Part shown: positions 1-13,139 of the stretch, piece by piece
How the letters are laid out: every line of letters starts with the position of its first letter
How positions within the stretch are numbered: the first letter of the stretch is position 1
Assembly: GCF_013314535.1 (NCBI RefSeq)
Contig: NZ_JABUAE010000033.1
Span: forward strand, 1 to 48,992
DNA: 48,992 nucleotides
From: Bacillus sp. Xin1
Lineage (GTDB): Bacteria; Bacillota; Bacilli; Bacillales; Bacillaceae_G
Direction of reading: 5' to 3'
Notes under the pieces: generated by a model
Seen by the model: only the letters and a program-made list of their open reading frames with translations
Databases searched by the model: none
Told to the model about the DNA's origin: nothing
Program-made: the position numbers and the translations under genes

Positions 1-200
1 AGTATAAATGAAAGTTGTATTTCATTGTATAGGTGACAAACACAATACCCAATTGTGCTTCATATTATATATATAACAAAGCGATGTATATTTTTCAGAA
101 AAGTGTTAAGGAATAGGAGTAGGTATATTTTGATTTAAAATAGAGGGGAGGAAATATCTTATATTGTTCTCGGTTAGGCGAGAATGATTAGGATAAAGAT
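1..200. other. Left-edge non-coding region upstream of csfB
   Basis: I see no supported gene here. The stretch is very AT-rich and holds a CodY-box-like 15-mer (90-104), a purine-rich GGGGAGG around 144-150 with no start codon at usable distance, and a small hairpin (TTCTCG/CGAGAA, about 173-185) just before csfB. A sigma-F promoter would be expected for csfB from B. subtilis, but I could not find a convincing match. Confidence 0.5.
90..104. promoter_or_regulatory. CodY-box-like palindrome
   Basis: The 15-mer ATTTTTCAGAAAAGT differs from the CodY consensus AATTTTCWGAAAATT at two positions. It lies about 100 bp upstream of csfB. In such AT-rich DNA a chance match is quite possible, so this is only a candidate. 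Confidence 0.25.
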
Positions 201-380
201 ATGGAAACAAAACACGAGGTTTGTATTGTATGTGAAAATAAGAAAGATGATGGTATACATGTACAAACAAGTTTTATATGTGACACTTGTGAGCGAGACA
301 TGGTAGAAACTGAAACGAATGATCCTAAATATATATATTATTTACAACAACTACGAAAAATTCAAATATCATATTCATAA
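201..380 (+). CDS. csfB: Anti-sigma-G factor Gin (CsfB)
   Basis: This 59-residue protein is the small zinc-binding inhibitor that keeps sigma-G (and sigma-E in the forespore) inactive until the right stage of sporulation. Visible features are two CxxC pairs (CIVC near residues 8-11 and CDTC near 32-35) that would bind zinc, followed by a short helical tail with the YIYYLQQLR segment typical of Gin. Length agrees with the family (about 60 aa). ATG 201 is the only plausible start because an in-frame TAG lies at 189; the ribosome site AGGATAAAG is weak. It is a stand-alone gene closed by its own terminator, upstream of the decarboxylase as in Bacillus. Confidence 0.88.
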   Translation: METKHEVCIVCENKKDDGIHVQTSFICDTCERDMVETETNDPKYIYYLQQLRKIQISYS

Positions 381-409
381 ATAGGCATACACGCCTATTA
401 TTTTTTTTG
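380..409 (+). terminator. Rho-independent terminator of csfB
   Basis: A 7-bp stem AATAGGC/GCCTATT with a 6-nt loop is followed by a run of eight T. It begins at the csfB stop codon. Confidence 0.85.
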
Positions 410-462
410 TCTCAATATCTCTGTATAATAAGTAAAGAATGAAAAATAAGGAAGAGATAAAC

Positions 463-1881
463 ATGAATCAAAATCAAATACCGTTATATGAGGCGTTAAT
501 TCAGTTTAAAGATAAAAATCCTTTATCTTTACATGTTCCAGGACATAAAAATGGTTCGAATTTTCCAGAGCGAGCACAAGTTGGTTTTAGTGATGTACTT
601 TCTATCGATGTAACAGAACTAACAGGATTAGATGATTTGCATAGTCCGTTTGAATGTATAGATGAAGCACAGCAATTGCTGGCTGATGTATATCGTGTAA
701 AAAAGAGTTATTTTTTAATTAATGGTTCTACAGTTGGAAATTTGGCAATGATTTTATCATGTTGCGGGGAGCATGACATTGTTCTTGTACAAAGAAATTG
801 CCATAAGTCTATTATCAATGGCTTGAAGTTAGCTGGAGTGAATCCAGTATTTTTAGAGCCGTGGATTGATGGATTGTATGGCGTGCCAGTTGGAGTTCAG
901 TATGAGGTTATTAAGAGAGCTATTGAACGATATCCAGAAGCAAAGGCATTGATTTTAACACATCCTAATTATTATGGTATGGGGCTTGATTTAAAAGAAA
1001 GTATTTTATATGCACACGCACATAACATTCCTGTTTTAGTAGATGAGGCACATGGAGCGCATTTTTGTATAGGAGAGCCATTTCCCAAATCAGCATTAGA
1101 ATACGGTGCTGATATAGTTGTACATTCTGCACATAAGACATTACCTGCTATGACTATGGGTTCTTATCTACATATAAATAGTAATTTAGTGAATGAAGAA
1201 AAAATTTCTTCTTATTTAAGTATGTTACAATCGAGCAGTCCATCTTATCCGATTATGGCTTCACTAGATGTAGCTCGTTTTGCATTAGCAAATATGAAGG
1301 AGAAGGGCTGTCATGAAATTGTGGGGTTTGTGAGGAGATTTAGAGAGGAATTACATAGTATTCCACAAATTTCTGTCTTACAGTATCCTTTGCAGGATGA
1401 GCTCAAAGTTACAGTACAAACGCGCTGTGAGCTTTCTGGATACGAATTACAATCTATATTTGAAAAGGTAGGTATATACGCAGAAATGGCAGATCCATAT
1501 AATGTTCTATTGATTTTACCGTTGCAGGTGAATGAACAGTATATAAAAGCGATAGAAGTTGTACGACTGGCATTACGTAATTGTACGGTAACAGACAAGA
1601 GACCATCAATTCGGTATACTTACAAAGAAGGCTTTTCTTCTTTACCATTTACTTATAAGCAATTAGAGAAGTATAAGAAAAAAGTTGTATCTTTACAAGA
1701 AGCTACCGGAATGATTGCAGCGGATATGATCATTCCGTATCCACCGGGTATTCCCGTACTTATGTATGGAGAAGAAATTACGACAGAACACATTGAACAA
1801 ATTTCTTATTTAGGAGAAATAGGTGCCCGTTTTCAAGGAAATATAAAATATATGAATGTGTATGATATAGAAAGAAAGTAG
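463..1881 (+). CDS. yaaO: Orn/Lys/Arg decarboxylase family protein (YaaO-like)
   Basis: A 472-residue PLP-dependent fold-type I decarboxylase. HVPGHKNG near the N-terminus, the DEAHGAH PLP-ring motif and the SAHKTL motif (Lys225 as Schiff-base lysine) are all present. The C-terminal part carries the usual [10 protein letters not shown] motif of the small domain. Substrate (arginine, lysine or ornithine) cannot be told from sequence; the short Gram-positive form lacks the N-terminal wing domain of the inducible enzymes. I chose ATG 463 because AAGGAAGAG lies 6-7 nt upstream; an upstream in-frame ATG at 439 has no ribosome site and sits only about 10 nt after a perfect -10 hexamer (TATAAT, 424-429). 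It precedes tmk with an 8-nt gap. Confidence 0.85.
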   Translation: MNQNQIPLYEALIQFKDKNPLSLHVPGHKNGSNFPERAQVGFSDVLSIDVTELTGLDDLHSPFECIDEAQQLLADVYRVKKSYFLINGSTVGNLAMILSCCGEHDIVLVQRNCHKSIINGLKLAGVNPVFLEPWIDGLYGVPVGVQYEVIKRAIERYPEAKALILTHPNYYGMGLDLKESILYAHAHNIPVLVDEAHGAHFCIGEPFPKSALEYGADIVVHSAHKTLPAMTMGSYLHINSNLVNEEKISSYLSMLQSSSPSYPIMASLDVARFALANMKEKGCHEIVGFVRRFREELHSIPQISVLQYPLQDELKVTVQTRCELSGYELQSIFEKVGIYAEMADPYNVLLILPLQVNEQYIKAIEVVRLALRNCTVTDKRPSIRYTYKEGFSSLPFTYKQLEKYKKKVVSLQEATGMIAADMIIPYPPGIPVLMYGEEITTEHIEQISYLGEIGARFQGNIKYMNVYDIERK

Positions 1882-1889
1882 GTTTTAGG

Positions 1890-2516
1890 ATGAAGGGATT
1901 ATTTGTAACAATTGAAGGACCAGAGGGTTCAGGTAAATCAACATTAATTACAAAGTTGTTACCGCACTTTGAAAAGAAAGAACAAAAAGTAATAGCAACA
2001 AGAGAACCAGGGGGCATCGTAATTTCAGAAGAGATTCGAGAAATCTTACATAAAAAAGAGTATACAATGATGGAAGCACGTACGGAAGCATTGCTATATG
2101 CTGCAGCACGTAGACAGCATTTAGTAGAAAAAGTTATGCCAGCTTTGGAAAGAAACTATCTTGTATTATGTGATCGTTTTATTGATAGTTCTCTTGCCTA
2201 TCAAGGTTATGCAAGAGGGCTAGGAATTGATAAAGTATTTGAAATTAATCGATTTGCAACAGAAGACTGTATGCCTGGTTTGACAATCTATCTAGATATA
2301 GAACCTGAAGTAGGCTTAGCACGCATTGAAAAGGATGCTAATCGTGAAGTGAATCGTTTAGATATGGAAAGTATGAAATTTCATAAACGCGTTCGTGAAG
2401 GGTACTTACAGCTTGTAGATCGTTTTTCAGATCGCATAGTTGTTGTGAATGCAAATCAATCAATGGAAAAGATTATGGAAGAAGTTATTCAGCTTATAGA
2501 AGATAAATTGTTATAA
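1890..2516 (+). CDS. tmk: Thymidylate kinase
   Basis: Converts dTMP to dTDP with ATP, the last specific step of dTTP supply. The 208-residue protein shows the P-loop GPEGSGKST at residues 9-17, the TREPGG motif (the DRX/substrate loop region), the [12 protein letters not shown] motif and an arginine-containing LID region before the ERL-type helix. Size matches bacterial Tmk. GTAGGTTTTAGG precedes ATG 1890, and the gene is 8 nt behind the decarboxylase, so they are probably co-transcribed. Downstream it is separated by only 35 nt from holB; the yaaQ and yaaR genes found here in B. subtilis are absent. Confidence 0.96.
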   Translation: MKGLFVTIEGPEGSGKSTLITKLLPHFEKKEQKVIATREPGGIVISEEIREILHKKEYTMMEARTEALLYAAARRQHLVEKVMPALERNYLVLCDRFIDSSLAYQGYARGLGIDKVFEINRFATEDCMPGLTIYLDIEPEVGLARIEKDANREVNRLDMESMKFHKRVREGYLQLVDRFSDRIVVVNANQSMEKIMEEVIQLIEDKLL

Positions 2517-2551
2517 TAGAAGGAAAGTATAAAACAAGTGAGGTATGCATT

Positions 2552-3535
2552 ATGATGAGGACGTGGGAGCAGCTTTCTGCTATACAACCCATTGGTGTAA
2601 AGATGTTGATGAATAGTATTGCAAAAGGGCGTATATCCCACGCTTATTTGTTAGAAGGCGCAAAAGGAACTGGAAAATACGAAACGGCAATTCAAATGGC
2701 AAAAAGTTTTCTTTGTTTACAAAGAAAAGGTGTAGAACCGTGTCATACATGTACGAATTGTCGACGGATTGATTCAGGTAATCATCCCAACTTACACGTT
2801 GTAAAACCAGATGGATTATCTATTAAAAAACAACAAATTCATGACTTACAGGAAGAGTTTTCAAAAACAGGTTTAGAGGCAAATAAAAAGGTATATATTA
2901 TTGAGCATGCAGATCGAATGACGGCAAATGCTGCTAATACCTTATTGAAATTTTTAGAAGAACCAAGTAGCGATACAACGGCTATTTTACTTACTGAACA
3001 AAGTCATCAAATTTTAAATACAATCTTATCACGTTGCCAAGTTGTAACATTTAGGCCCCTCGCTGCAGAAGCTTTAATTGAGAGATTACAGGCGGATGGC
3101 GTTCCGGTTTCTTTATCTACTCTTGCTGCACAGCTTACGAATAGTTTTGAGGAAGCATTATTACTGTGCAATGATGAATGGTTTGCACAAGCACGAACTT
3201 TAGTGATAAAATTATGTGAAGCGCTCGAAAAAGATACAGCCTCTCTTTTTTTTGTACAAGAAAAGTGGGGGAAACACTTTGGAGAGAAGGAACAATTACA
3301 ACAAGGTTTAGATATGTTACTCCTTATTTATAAGGATTTATTATATGTTCAACTAGGAGAAGAAGATCGTCTCGTTTTTCAAGAGCAAAAGGAGATGTTT
3401 CATTCTTTCTCTTACGCTCAGAAGCGCATTGTATCAGCTCTTTTTAATATATTAGAAGCAAAAAATAGAATCAACGCTAATGTAAATGCGCAGCTTGTGT
3501 TCGAACAGTTAGTGTTGCGGTTGCAGGAGGGATGA
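2552..3535 (+). CDS. holB: DNA polymerase III subunit delta prime
   Basis: Clamp-loader subunit of the replisome, acting with DnaX and HolA to load the beta clamp. The 327-residue protein has a AAA+ fold with the degenerate P-loop GAKGTGKYETA typical of delta prime, a zinc-binding cluster CLQRKG..CHTCTNC near residues 50-66, and the SRC motif (LSRCQ) after sensor I. ATG 2552 is supported by GTGAGGT seven nt upstream. A second ATG follows immediately, so the start could be one codon later. The stop overlaps the ribosome site of ricT, which suggests tight coupling. Confidence 0.92.
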   Translation: MMRTWEQLSAIQPIGVKMLMNSIAKGRISHAYLLEGAKGTGKYETAIQMAKSFLCLQRKGVEPCHTCTNCRRIDSGNHPNLHVVKPDGLSIKKQQIHDLQEEFSKTGLEANKKVYIIEHADRMTANAANTLLKFLEEPSSDTTAILLTEQSHQILNTILSRCQVVTFRPLAAEALIERLQADGVPVSLSTLAAQLTNSFEEALLLCNDEWFAQARTLVIKLCEALEKDTASLFFVQEKWGKHFGEKEQLQQGLDMLLLIYKDLLYVQLGEEDRLVFQEQKEMFHSFSYAQKRIVSALFNILEAKNRINANVNAQLVFEQLVLRLQEG

Positions 3536-3540
3536 CCGTT

Positions 3541-4732
<1,192 letters not shown>

Positions 4733-4733
<1 letters not shown>

Positions 4734-4769
4734 AATTACCTTTCCAATATATTGGAAAGGTAATTTTTT
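4733..4769 (+). terminator. Strong terminator after yabA
   Basis: A long stem AAATTACCTTTCCAAT/ATTGGAAAGGTAATTT with almost no loop is followed by a T run. It could also work on the opposite strand, but no gene converges on it. Confidence 0.88.
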
Positions 4770-4851
4770 ATACATGTGAGTAAAGTTAAGATGGAATCGT
4801 TTTTGCTTTTACGTAAATAGGGTAGGTTAAGTATAAGAAAGGGAATTGTAT

Positions 4852-5592
4852 ATGCACTTATATGAAGATGAACGTTTAGATTATTTACTAGCAGAAGAAA
4901 TGAAAATCATTCAAAGCCCATCTGTGTTTAATTTCTCTTTAGACGCAGTATTACTTGCAAATTTTGCGTGGGTTCCGATTCAAAAAGGGAATTTACTTGA
5001 TTTATGTACAGGAAATGCTGTTATTCCACTTTTATTAAGTACAAGAACAAAAGGTAAGATTACAGGTGTAGAAATTCAAGAGCGTTTATATGATATGGGA
5101 ATCAGAAGTGTTCAGTATAACAATCTGGAAGAGCGAATTCATTTAATACATGGGGATTTAAAAGATATGCCGGAGCAGCTGGGGCGCCATCAATATGATG
5201 TTGTAACATGTAATCCACCATATTTTCAAACGCCAAAGGCATCTGAGAAAAACATTAACGAGCATTTAGCTATAGCTCGTCATGAAATTATGTGTACATT
5301 AGAAGATGTCGTATATGCTAGTAGTCAGCTTGTAAAGCAGGGCGGTAAGGTAGCGTTTGTTCATCGACCAGGTCGATTACTTGATATTGTAACATTAATG
5401 AGAAAGTATAAGATTGAACCAAAACGTGTACAGTTTGTATATCCAAAGGCGGGTAAAGAAGCAAATACGCTACTAATAGAAGGAATTAAAGATGGAAATG
5501 CAGATTTGAAAATTTTACCGCCCCTTTTCGTATATGAGGAAAATAATGAATATACAAAGGAGCTTCGTTCGATTTTATATGGAGAAAAATAA
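4852..5592 (+). CDS. yabB: tRNA1(Val) adenine-N6 methyltransferase family protein (YabB)
   Basis: A 246-residue class I SAM-dependent methyltransferase of the TrmN6 type, expected to modify an adenine in tRNA. The glycine-rich SAM site [15 protein letters not shown] and the catalytic NPPY motif (CNPPYFQT), which marks N6-adenine or glutamine-N5 methylation, are clear. ATG 4852 is 8 nt behind AGAAAGGG; a TTG six bases upstream is less well placed. The 3' end overlaps yazA by 14 nt, so yabB, yazA and rsmI look like one unit. Exact tRNA target is inferred from the family. Confidence 0.88.
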   Translation: MHLYEDERLDYLLAEEMKIIQSPSVFNFSLDAVLLANFAWVPIQKGNLLDLCTGNAVIPLLLSTRTKGKITGVEIQERLYDMGIRSVQYNNLEERIHLIHGDLKDMPEQLGRHQYDVVTCNPPYFQTPKASEKNINEHLAIARHEIMCTLEDVVYASSQLVKQGGKVAFVHRPGRLLDIVTLMRKYKIEPKRVQFVYPKAGKEANTLLIEGIKDGNADLKILPPLFVYEENNEYTKELRSILYGEK

Positions 5593-5869
5593 ACATTATT
5601 TTTACGTAGTAGAATGTTCAGATGGAAGTTATTATGCAGGATATACAAATCATATAGAAAAACGAATTCAGACTCATAATAGTGGTAAGGGAGCTAGGTA
5701 TACACGTGCTAGGCTCCCAGTTGTTTTAAAATACTTAGAGACTCACGAGGATAAACGGACAGCGATGCAAGCTGAATATCATTTTAAACAGTTAAGGCGA
5801 AAAGAGAAAGAAGAATACATACAAAAAGGAGAACGCTATGTGGCAGCAGAAAAGCTTTCAAGAAAATGA
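5579..5869 (+). CDS. yazA: GIY-YIG domain protein (UPF0213, YazA)
   Basis: A 96-residue stand-alone GIY-YIG nuclease-fold domain. [17 protein letters not shown] near the N-terminus holds the two tyrosine motifs, followed by the [15 protein letters not shown] segment with the conserved arginine, and an AEYHFKQL glutamate helix. Members of this family have been linked to single-stranded nucleic acid cleavage, but a cellular role is not established. The chosen ATG 5579 lies inside the end of yabB; there is no good ribosome site close by, consistent with translational coupling. It overlaps rsmI by 32 nt. Confidence 0.85.
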   Translation: MEKNKHYFYVVECSDGSYYAGYTNHIEKRIQTHNSGKGARYTRARLPVVLKYLETHEDKRTAMQAEYHFKQLRRKEKEEYIQKGERYVAAEKLSRK

Positions 5870-6713
5870 AAAGGGTGTCTTATATTTAGTTCCAACACCG
5901 ATCGGTAATTTGGAGGATATGACGTTTCGTTCAATTCGGATATTGAAAGAGGCTGATATCATTGCTGCTGAAGATACACGGCAGACGAAAAAGCTTTGTA
6001 ACTATTTTGAAATTGACACACCAGTCATGAGTTATCATGAGCACAATAAGGAAATAAGTGGACAGAAAATTTTAGATAAGCTAGAAGATGGAAAAACAGT
6101 AGCTCTTGTAAGTGATGCGGGTATGCCTTGTATTTCTGATCCCGGCTACGACATTGTGGTAGCAGCTGTAGAGGAGCGATATCATGTTATTCCGCTTCCA
6201 GGGGCAAACGCTGCTCTTACAGCGTTAATTGCATCAGGGTTAGAGACAAGACATTTCTATTTTTATGGATTTTTACAAAGAAATAAAAAAGAACGTAAAG
6301 CGGAATTAGAAAAGCTTCGTTATGTTCCAACTACGATGATGTTTTACGAAGCACCACATCGATTAGACGATACGTTAATTTCTATGAAAGAAGTACTTGG
6401 AAATAGAGAGATTGTATTGTGCCGAGAGCTAACGAAAAAATTTGAAGAATTTATTCGTGGATCGATAGAAGAAGCGATTGAATGGACAAAACAAAATGAA
6501 GTTCGTGGTGAATTTTGTATATTGGTATCTGGATCAAAAGAGGAAGCTGCTTCAGAGGAACAATGGTGGGAAGCTATATCAGTATACGATCATATCGAAC
6601 ATTATATAAACGAGCAAGGAATGTCTTCAAAGGATGCAATTAAAAAAGTTGCAAACGATCGAGATTTGTCGAAACGAGACGTGTATCAAATCTATCATGT
6701 CGATAAAAAATAA
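5838..6713 (+). CDS. rsmI: 16S rRNA (cytidine-1402 2'-O)-methyltransferase
   Basis: RsmI methylates the ribose of C1402 in the decoding centre of 16S rRNA. The 291-residue protein belongs to the tetrapyrrole methylase-like fold: LVPTPIGNLEDMT at the N-terminus, AAEDTRQT, SDAGMPCISDPG and the PGANA motif for SAM and substrate binding. A RsmI-specific C-terminal helical tail is present. ATG 5838 follows AAAAAGGAG with proper spacing. The gene ends in a terminator shared with the convergent abrB gene. Confidence 0.95.
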   Translation: MWQQKSFQENEKGVLYLVPTPIGNLEDMTFRSIRILKEADIIAAEDTRQTKKLCNYFEIDTPVMSYHEHNKEISGQKILDKLEDGKTVALVSDAGMPCISDPGYDIVVAAVEERYHVIPLPGANAALTALIASGLETRHFYFYGFLQRNKKERKAELEKLRYVPTTMMFYEAPHRLDDTLISMKEVLGNREIVLCRELTKKFEEFIRGSIEEAIEWTKQNEVRGEFCILVSGSKEEAASEEQWWEAISVYDHIEHYINEQGMSSKDAIKKVANDRDLSKRDVYQIYHVDKK

Positions 6714-6741
6714 GCTTCTCATAATTGAGAAGCTTATTTTG
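6708..6741. terminator. Bidirectional terminator between rsmI and abrB
   Basis: A 13-bp stem AAATAAGCTTCTC/GAGAAGCTTATTT with a 6-nt loop (6721-6726) covers the stop codons of both convergent genes. T runs follow on the plus strand, and A-rich DNA gives a T run for the minus strand. Confidence 0.88.
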
Positions 6742-7018
6742 CAGCTTGAATATATTGTTGAAGTTCGTTTAAGATTTGTTCAGCGCCTTCTTTGCTTAAA
6801 ATAATTTTACCTTCAGCTAAAGAAAGGTTGCCATCAGATACTTCACCAGTTACTTGGCAAGTCATGTTTGGCTTATATTTTTTTAGGATGATTTTTTCGT
6901 CATCAACGTAAATTTCAAGAGCATCCTTCTCTGCAATACCTAATGTACGACGTAATTCAATCGGAATTACAACACGGCCTAATTCATCAACTTTACGAAC
7001 GATACCAGTAGATTTCAT
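6734..7018 (-). CDS. abrB: Transition-state regulator AbrB
   Basis: AbrB is the DNA-binding repressor of stationary-phase genes, relieved when Spo0A~P shuts off abrB. The 94-residue protein starts with the swapped-hairpin DNA-binding domain MKSTGIVRKVDELGRVVIP, nearly identical across Bacillus, and ends with the C-terminal multimerisation domain including the single cysteine in MTCQVTGEV. The start at 7018 is fixed by GAGGAGG just upstream; an open frame continues to 7084 but those codons lie in the promoter. Two Spo0A boxes and a good sigma-A promoter precede it. Spo0A repression is inferred from these sites. spoVG, a classic AbrB target, is also in this window. Confidence 0.97.
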   Translation of the reverse strand: MKSTGIVRKVDELGRVVIPIELRRTLGIAEKDALEIYVDDEKIILKKYKPNMTCQVTGEVSDGNLSLAEGKIILSKEGAEQILNELQQYIQAAK

Positions 7019-7066
7019 ATTCGTTATCCTCCTCATATTCTGTAAGTTTGTGAGTCTATATTTTAA

Positions 7067-7083
7067 TTCGTCATTTTTCGACA
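7067..7083 (-). promoter_or_regulatory. Tandem Spo0A (0A) boxes in the abrB promoter
   Basis: Read on the minus strand, TGTCGAA (7083-7077) and TGACGAA (7073-7067) both match the 0A box TGNCGAA perfectly and are ten bases apart. They lie downstream of the transcription start, the position at which Spo0A~P represses abrB in B. subtilis. Confidence 0.88.
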
Positions 7084-7100
7084 AAATACCCTATGAACAT

Positions 7101-7129
7101 ATGATACCAATCATTTACATTTCCGTCAA
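7101..7129 (-). promoter_or_regulatory. Sigma-A promoter of abrB
   Basis: On the minus strand TTGACG (7129-7124) and TATCAT (7106-7101) are separated by exactly 17 bp. The start would be near 7094, placing the 0A boxes at about +11 to +27. Confidence 0.85.
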
Positions 7130-9365
<2,236 letters not shown>

Positions 9366-9380
9366 TCCTGACAAAATAAG

Positions 9381-9419
9381 AGATGTTTCACGTGTAACAT
9401 TCGTGAAGCATCTTTTTTC
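9381..9419 (+). terminator. Terminator of metG
   Basis: A 12-bp stem AGATGTTTCACG/CGTGAAGCATCT, with one G-U pair and a 9-nt loop, is followed by a T run. Confidence 0.85.
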
Positions 9420-9544
9420 TTGTTAGGAATCTTTTTAAAAATTTCTTTTTTGTATTAAGATTGTGCTATCGTTTTTATTACGTTGTTAGGATAGAGATTT
9501 TGAAACATGATAGAGTTTATTTCATATAAAAGGAGTTATTTGCT

Positions 9545-10312
9545 ATGTTGTTTGATACACATTCACATTTAAATGCAGAGCAATTTAAAGAAGACTTGCA
9601 GGAAGTCATTGTAAGAATGAAAGAAGCTGGGGTTTCATATACAGTTGTAGTTGGTTTTGATGAAGTAACGATAAAAAAGGCAATGGAACTTGCAGAAACG
9701 TATGATTTTATTTATGCAGCAGTTGGTTGGCATCCGGTTGATGCAATTGATATGACAGAAGAGCATTTAGTTTGGCTAGAAGAATTAGCAGCACACCCAA
9801 AAGTGGTTGCTCTTGGTGAAATGGGATTAGATTATCATTGGGACAAATCTCCGAAAGAAGTACAGAAAGAAGTATTTCGTAAACAAATTCAGTTAGCAAA
9901 GAAAGTAAAGTTGCCTATTATTATACACAATCGTGATGCAACGCAAGATATCGTGGATATTCTAGAAGAAGAAAATGCAGCTGAAGTAGGAGGCATTATG
10001 CATTGCTTTAGCGGCAGTGTAGAAGTGGCGCAGCAATGTATTGGCATGAATTTCTTAATTTCATTGGGTGGGCCAGTAACTTTCAAAAATGCAAAAAAAC
10101 CGAAGGAAGTTGCAATGGAAATTCCAATGGAAAAGTTATTAATAGAAACGGATTGTCCATACTTAACACCACATCCATTTCGTGGTAAACGAAATGAACC
10201 AAGCTATGTGAAACTTGTAGCAGAAGAAATTGCAAACTTAAAAGGGATTTCATATGAAGAGGTCGCAAAGATAACTACAGAAAATGCAAAAGCGTTATTT
10301 GGTGTTGAATAA
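9545..10312 (+). CDS. tatD: TatD family metal-dependent DNase
   Basis: A 255-residue TIM-barrel hydrolase of the TatD/YabD family, associated with 3'-5' exonuclease and DNA-repair or degradation activity. The metal-binding motifs stand in order: DTHSHLN, GEMGLDYHW, IIHNRDA, MHCFSGS and ETDCPYLTPHPFRG. ATG 9545 follows AAAAGGAG at good distance. It stands alone between two terminators. In B. subtilis the next gene is yabE (cell-wall hydrolase-like), which is missing here. The physiological substrate is not certain. Confidence 0.93.
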   Translation: MLFDTHSHLNAEQFKEDLQEVIVRMKEAGVSYTVVVGFDEVTIKKAMELAETYDFIYAAVGWHPVDAIDMTEEHLVWLEELAAHPKVVALGEMGLDYHWDKSPKEVQKEVFRKQIQLAKKVKLPIIIHNRDATQDIVDILEEENAAEVGGIMHCFSGSVEVAQQCIGMNFLISLGGPVTFKNAKKPKEVAMEIPMEKLLIETDCPYLTPHPFRGKRNEPSYVKLVAEEIANLKGISYEEVAKITTENAKALFGVE

Positions 10313-10313
10313 G

Positions 10314-10338
10314 AAAGAATGGGGGTTCATTCTTTTTT
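10314..10338 (+). terminator. Terminator of tatD
   Basis: Stem AAAGAATG/CATTCTTT with loop GGGGTT, followed by T residues, begins two bases after the tatD stop. Confidence 0.75.
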
Positions 10339-10422
10339 GTGTTGTTATCTTAGAAAGAAAATGTAATTTAGTTAACTAGCGGATACATGTATGGCGAGGA
10401 AAACAAGTAAAGATTAAAGTGT

Positions 10423-10467
10423 TACAATAAGAAGAGTAGGCAGAGGGTTTTTTCTCCTCTGCTTTTT
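10423..10467 (+). promoter_or_regulatory. Possible promoter plus gene-less terminator hairpin upstream of rnmV
   Basis: A TACAAT hexamer (10423-10428; weak AAAACA at -35 spacing of 17) is followed by a hairpin GCAGAGG/CCTCTGC (10440-10446/10456-10462) and TTTTT. tatD already has its own terminator, so this one ends no visible gene. It may be an attenuator for the rnmV-ksgA transcript, end a very short RNA, or act as a back-up terminator. Confidence 0.45.
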
Positions 10468-10553
10468 AAATTGTATCAATGGGAAAATAATAATGGAAAA
10501 GTATTCGTTTTTTTGTTTTACTAAGTAGAGACGAAATGAGTGTGGAGGCAGTC

Positions 10554-12132
<1,579 letters not shown>

Positions 12133-12164
12133 AAAAGGACGGCTCCATTGGAGCTGTCCTTTTT
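12133..12164 (+). terminator. Terminator between ksgA and yabG
   Basis: Stem AAAAGGACGGCTCC pairs with GGAGCTGTCCTTTT (one G-U pair) around loop ATT, and is followed by TTTT. It would end the rnmV-ksgA transcript. Confidence 0.85.
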
Positions 12165-12166
12165 GT

Positions 12167-12195
12167 CACCTTTTCTACTCTGGATTCATACGTTA
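12167..12195 (+). promoter_or_regulatory. Sigma-K promoter of yabG
   Basis: CACC (12167-12170) and CATACGTTA (12187-12195), with a 16-bp spacer, fit the sigma-K consensus mACm-N16/17-CATAnnnTA perfectly. yabG is a mother-cell sigma-K gene in B. subtilis, which agrees. Confidence 0.75.
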
Positions 12196-12245
12196 AGAAA
12201 AGAAGATGGTTAGTGAGATGGCCTAATGAGTTTGGAGGTAAGATA

Positions 12246-13109
12246 ATGGCTGTACATGTGGGAGATTTAGTAGAACGGCATTCATATAATCGAGATATTC
12301 TTTTTCGTATTACAGAAATAAAAGGTGAAATTGCAATATTGTTTGGAGAAGAAGTTAGGCTGATAGCAGATGCACCACTTGAAGATTTAATTATCATTGA
12401 TCAGCGTGAGTATAAAAAAAGAGCAAAGCGTGAAAAGGAAACGATAGAACAAACATATCGTCTGTTTCATCAGGACTATGTTTTGATGAAGCAACGTCAC
12501 GAACATAATTCTACAGGTGGATATACGAGTGAAGTTAATTATTTTCAAATGCCAGGTAGGGTTTTGCATATAGATGGGGACCCATTATATTTACGGAAAT
12601 GTTTAGATTTATATACAAAGATAGGTGTTCCAGTTCAAGGGATACATTGTAAAGAAACAGAAATGCATGAAAAGGTAGTCGATTTAATCGATCATTTTCG
12701 TCCAGATATTTTAGTAATTACAGGACATGATGCATATACAAAATCAAAGGGAGTTATGGGAGATTTAGCAGCTTATCGTCATTCTCGGCATTTTGTACAG
12801 GCCGTTCGGGAAGTACGCAAGAAATATCCTTCTTTAGATCAACTTGTTATTTTTGCTGGGGCATGTCAGTCTCATTTTGAAGCTTTAATTCGAGCTGGTG
12901 CTAATTTTGCTAGTTCACCATCGCGTATTAATATTCATGCATTGGATCCAGTATATGTAGTGGGAAAGATTAGTTTTACTTCATTTATGGAACGCGTAAA
13001 TGTATGGGATGTTGTTCGAAATACCATTACTGGGCAAAAAGGTCTTGGTGGTATTGAGACCCGTGGGCTTTTACGAACAGGGTTACCATTTCAATATTAT
13101 GAAGAGTAA
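12246..13109 (+). CDS. yabG: Sporulation-specific protease YabG
   Basis: YabG is a mother-cell cysteine-type protease (family U57) that trims spore coat proteins and prepares them for cross-linking. The 287-residue protein begins with an SH3-like barrel region (HVGDLVERHSYNRDILFRI) and continues into the catalytic part with VITGHDAY, FAGACQSHFEALIRAGANFASSP and the closing GLGGIETRG. The Cys and His in GACQSHFE are the likely catalytic residues. ATG 12246 follows TTTGGAGG. A sigma-K promoter and terminators on both sides make it a single-gene unit. Confidence 0.93.
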   Translation: MAVHVGDLVERHSYNRDILFRITEIKGEIAILFGEEVRLIADAPLEDLIIIDQREYKKRAKREKETIEQTYRLFHQDYVLMKQRHEHNSTGGYTSEVNYFQMPGRVLHIDGDPLYLRKCLDLYTKIGVPVQGIHCKETEMHEKVVDLIDHFRPDILVITGHDAYTKSKGVMGDLAAYRHSRHFVQAVREVRKKYPSLDQLVIFAGACQSHFEALIRAGANFASSPSRINIHALDPVYVVGKISFTSFMERVNVWDVVRNTITGQKGLGGIETRGLLRTGLPFQYYEE

Positions 13110-13139
13110 GCAAGGTATATATGTACCTTGCTTTTTTTA
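13109..13139 (+). terminator. Terminator of yabG
   Basis: Stem AGCAAGGTA/TACCTTGCT with a 6-nt loop, followed by seven T, begins at the yabG stop. Confidence 0.88.
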
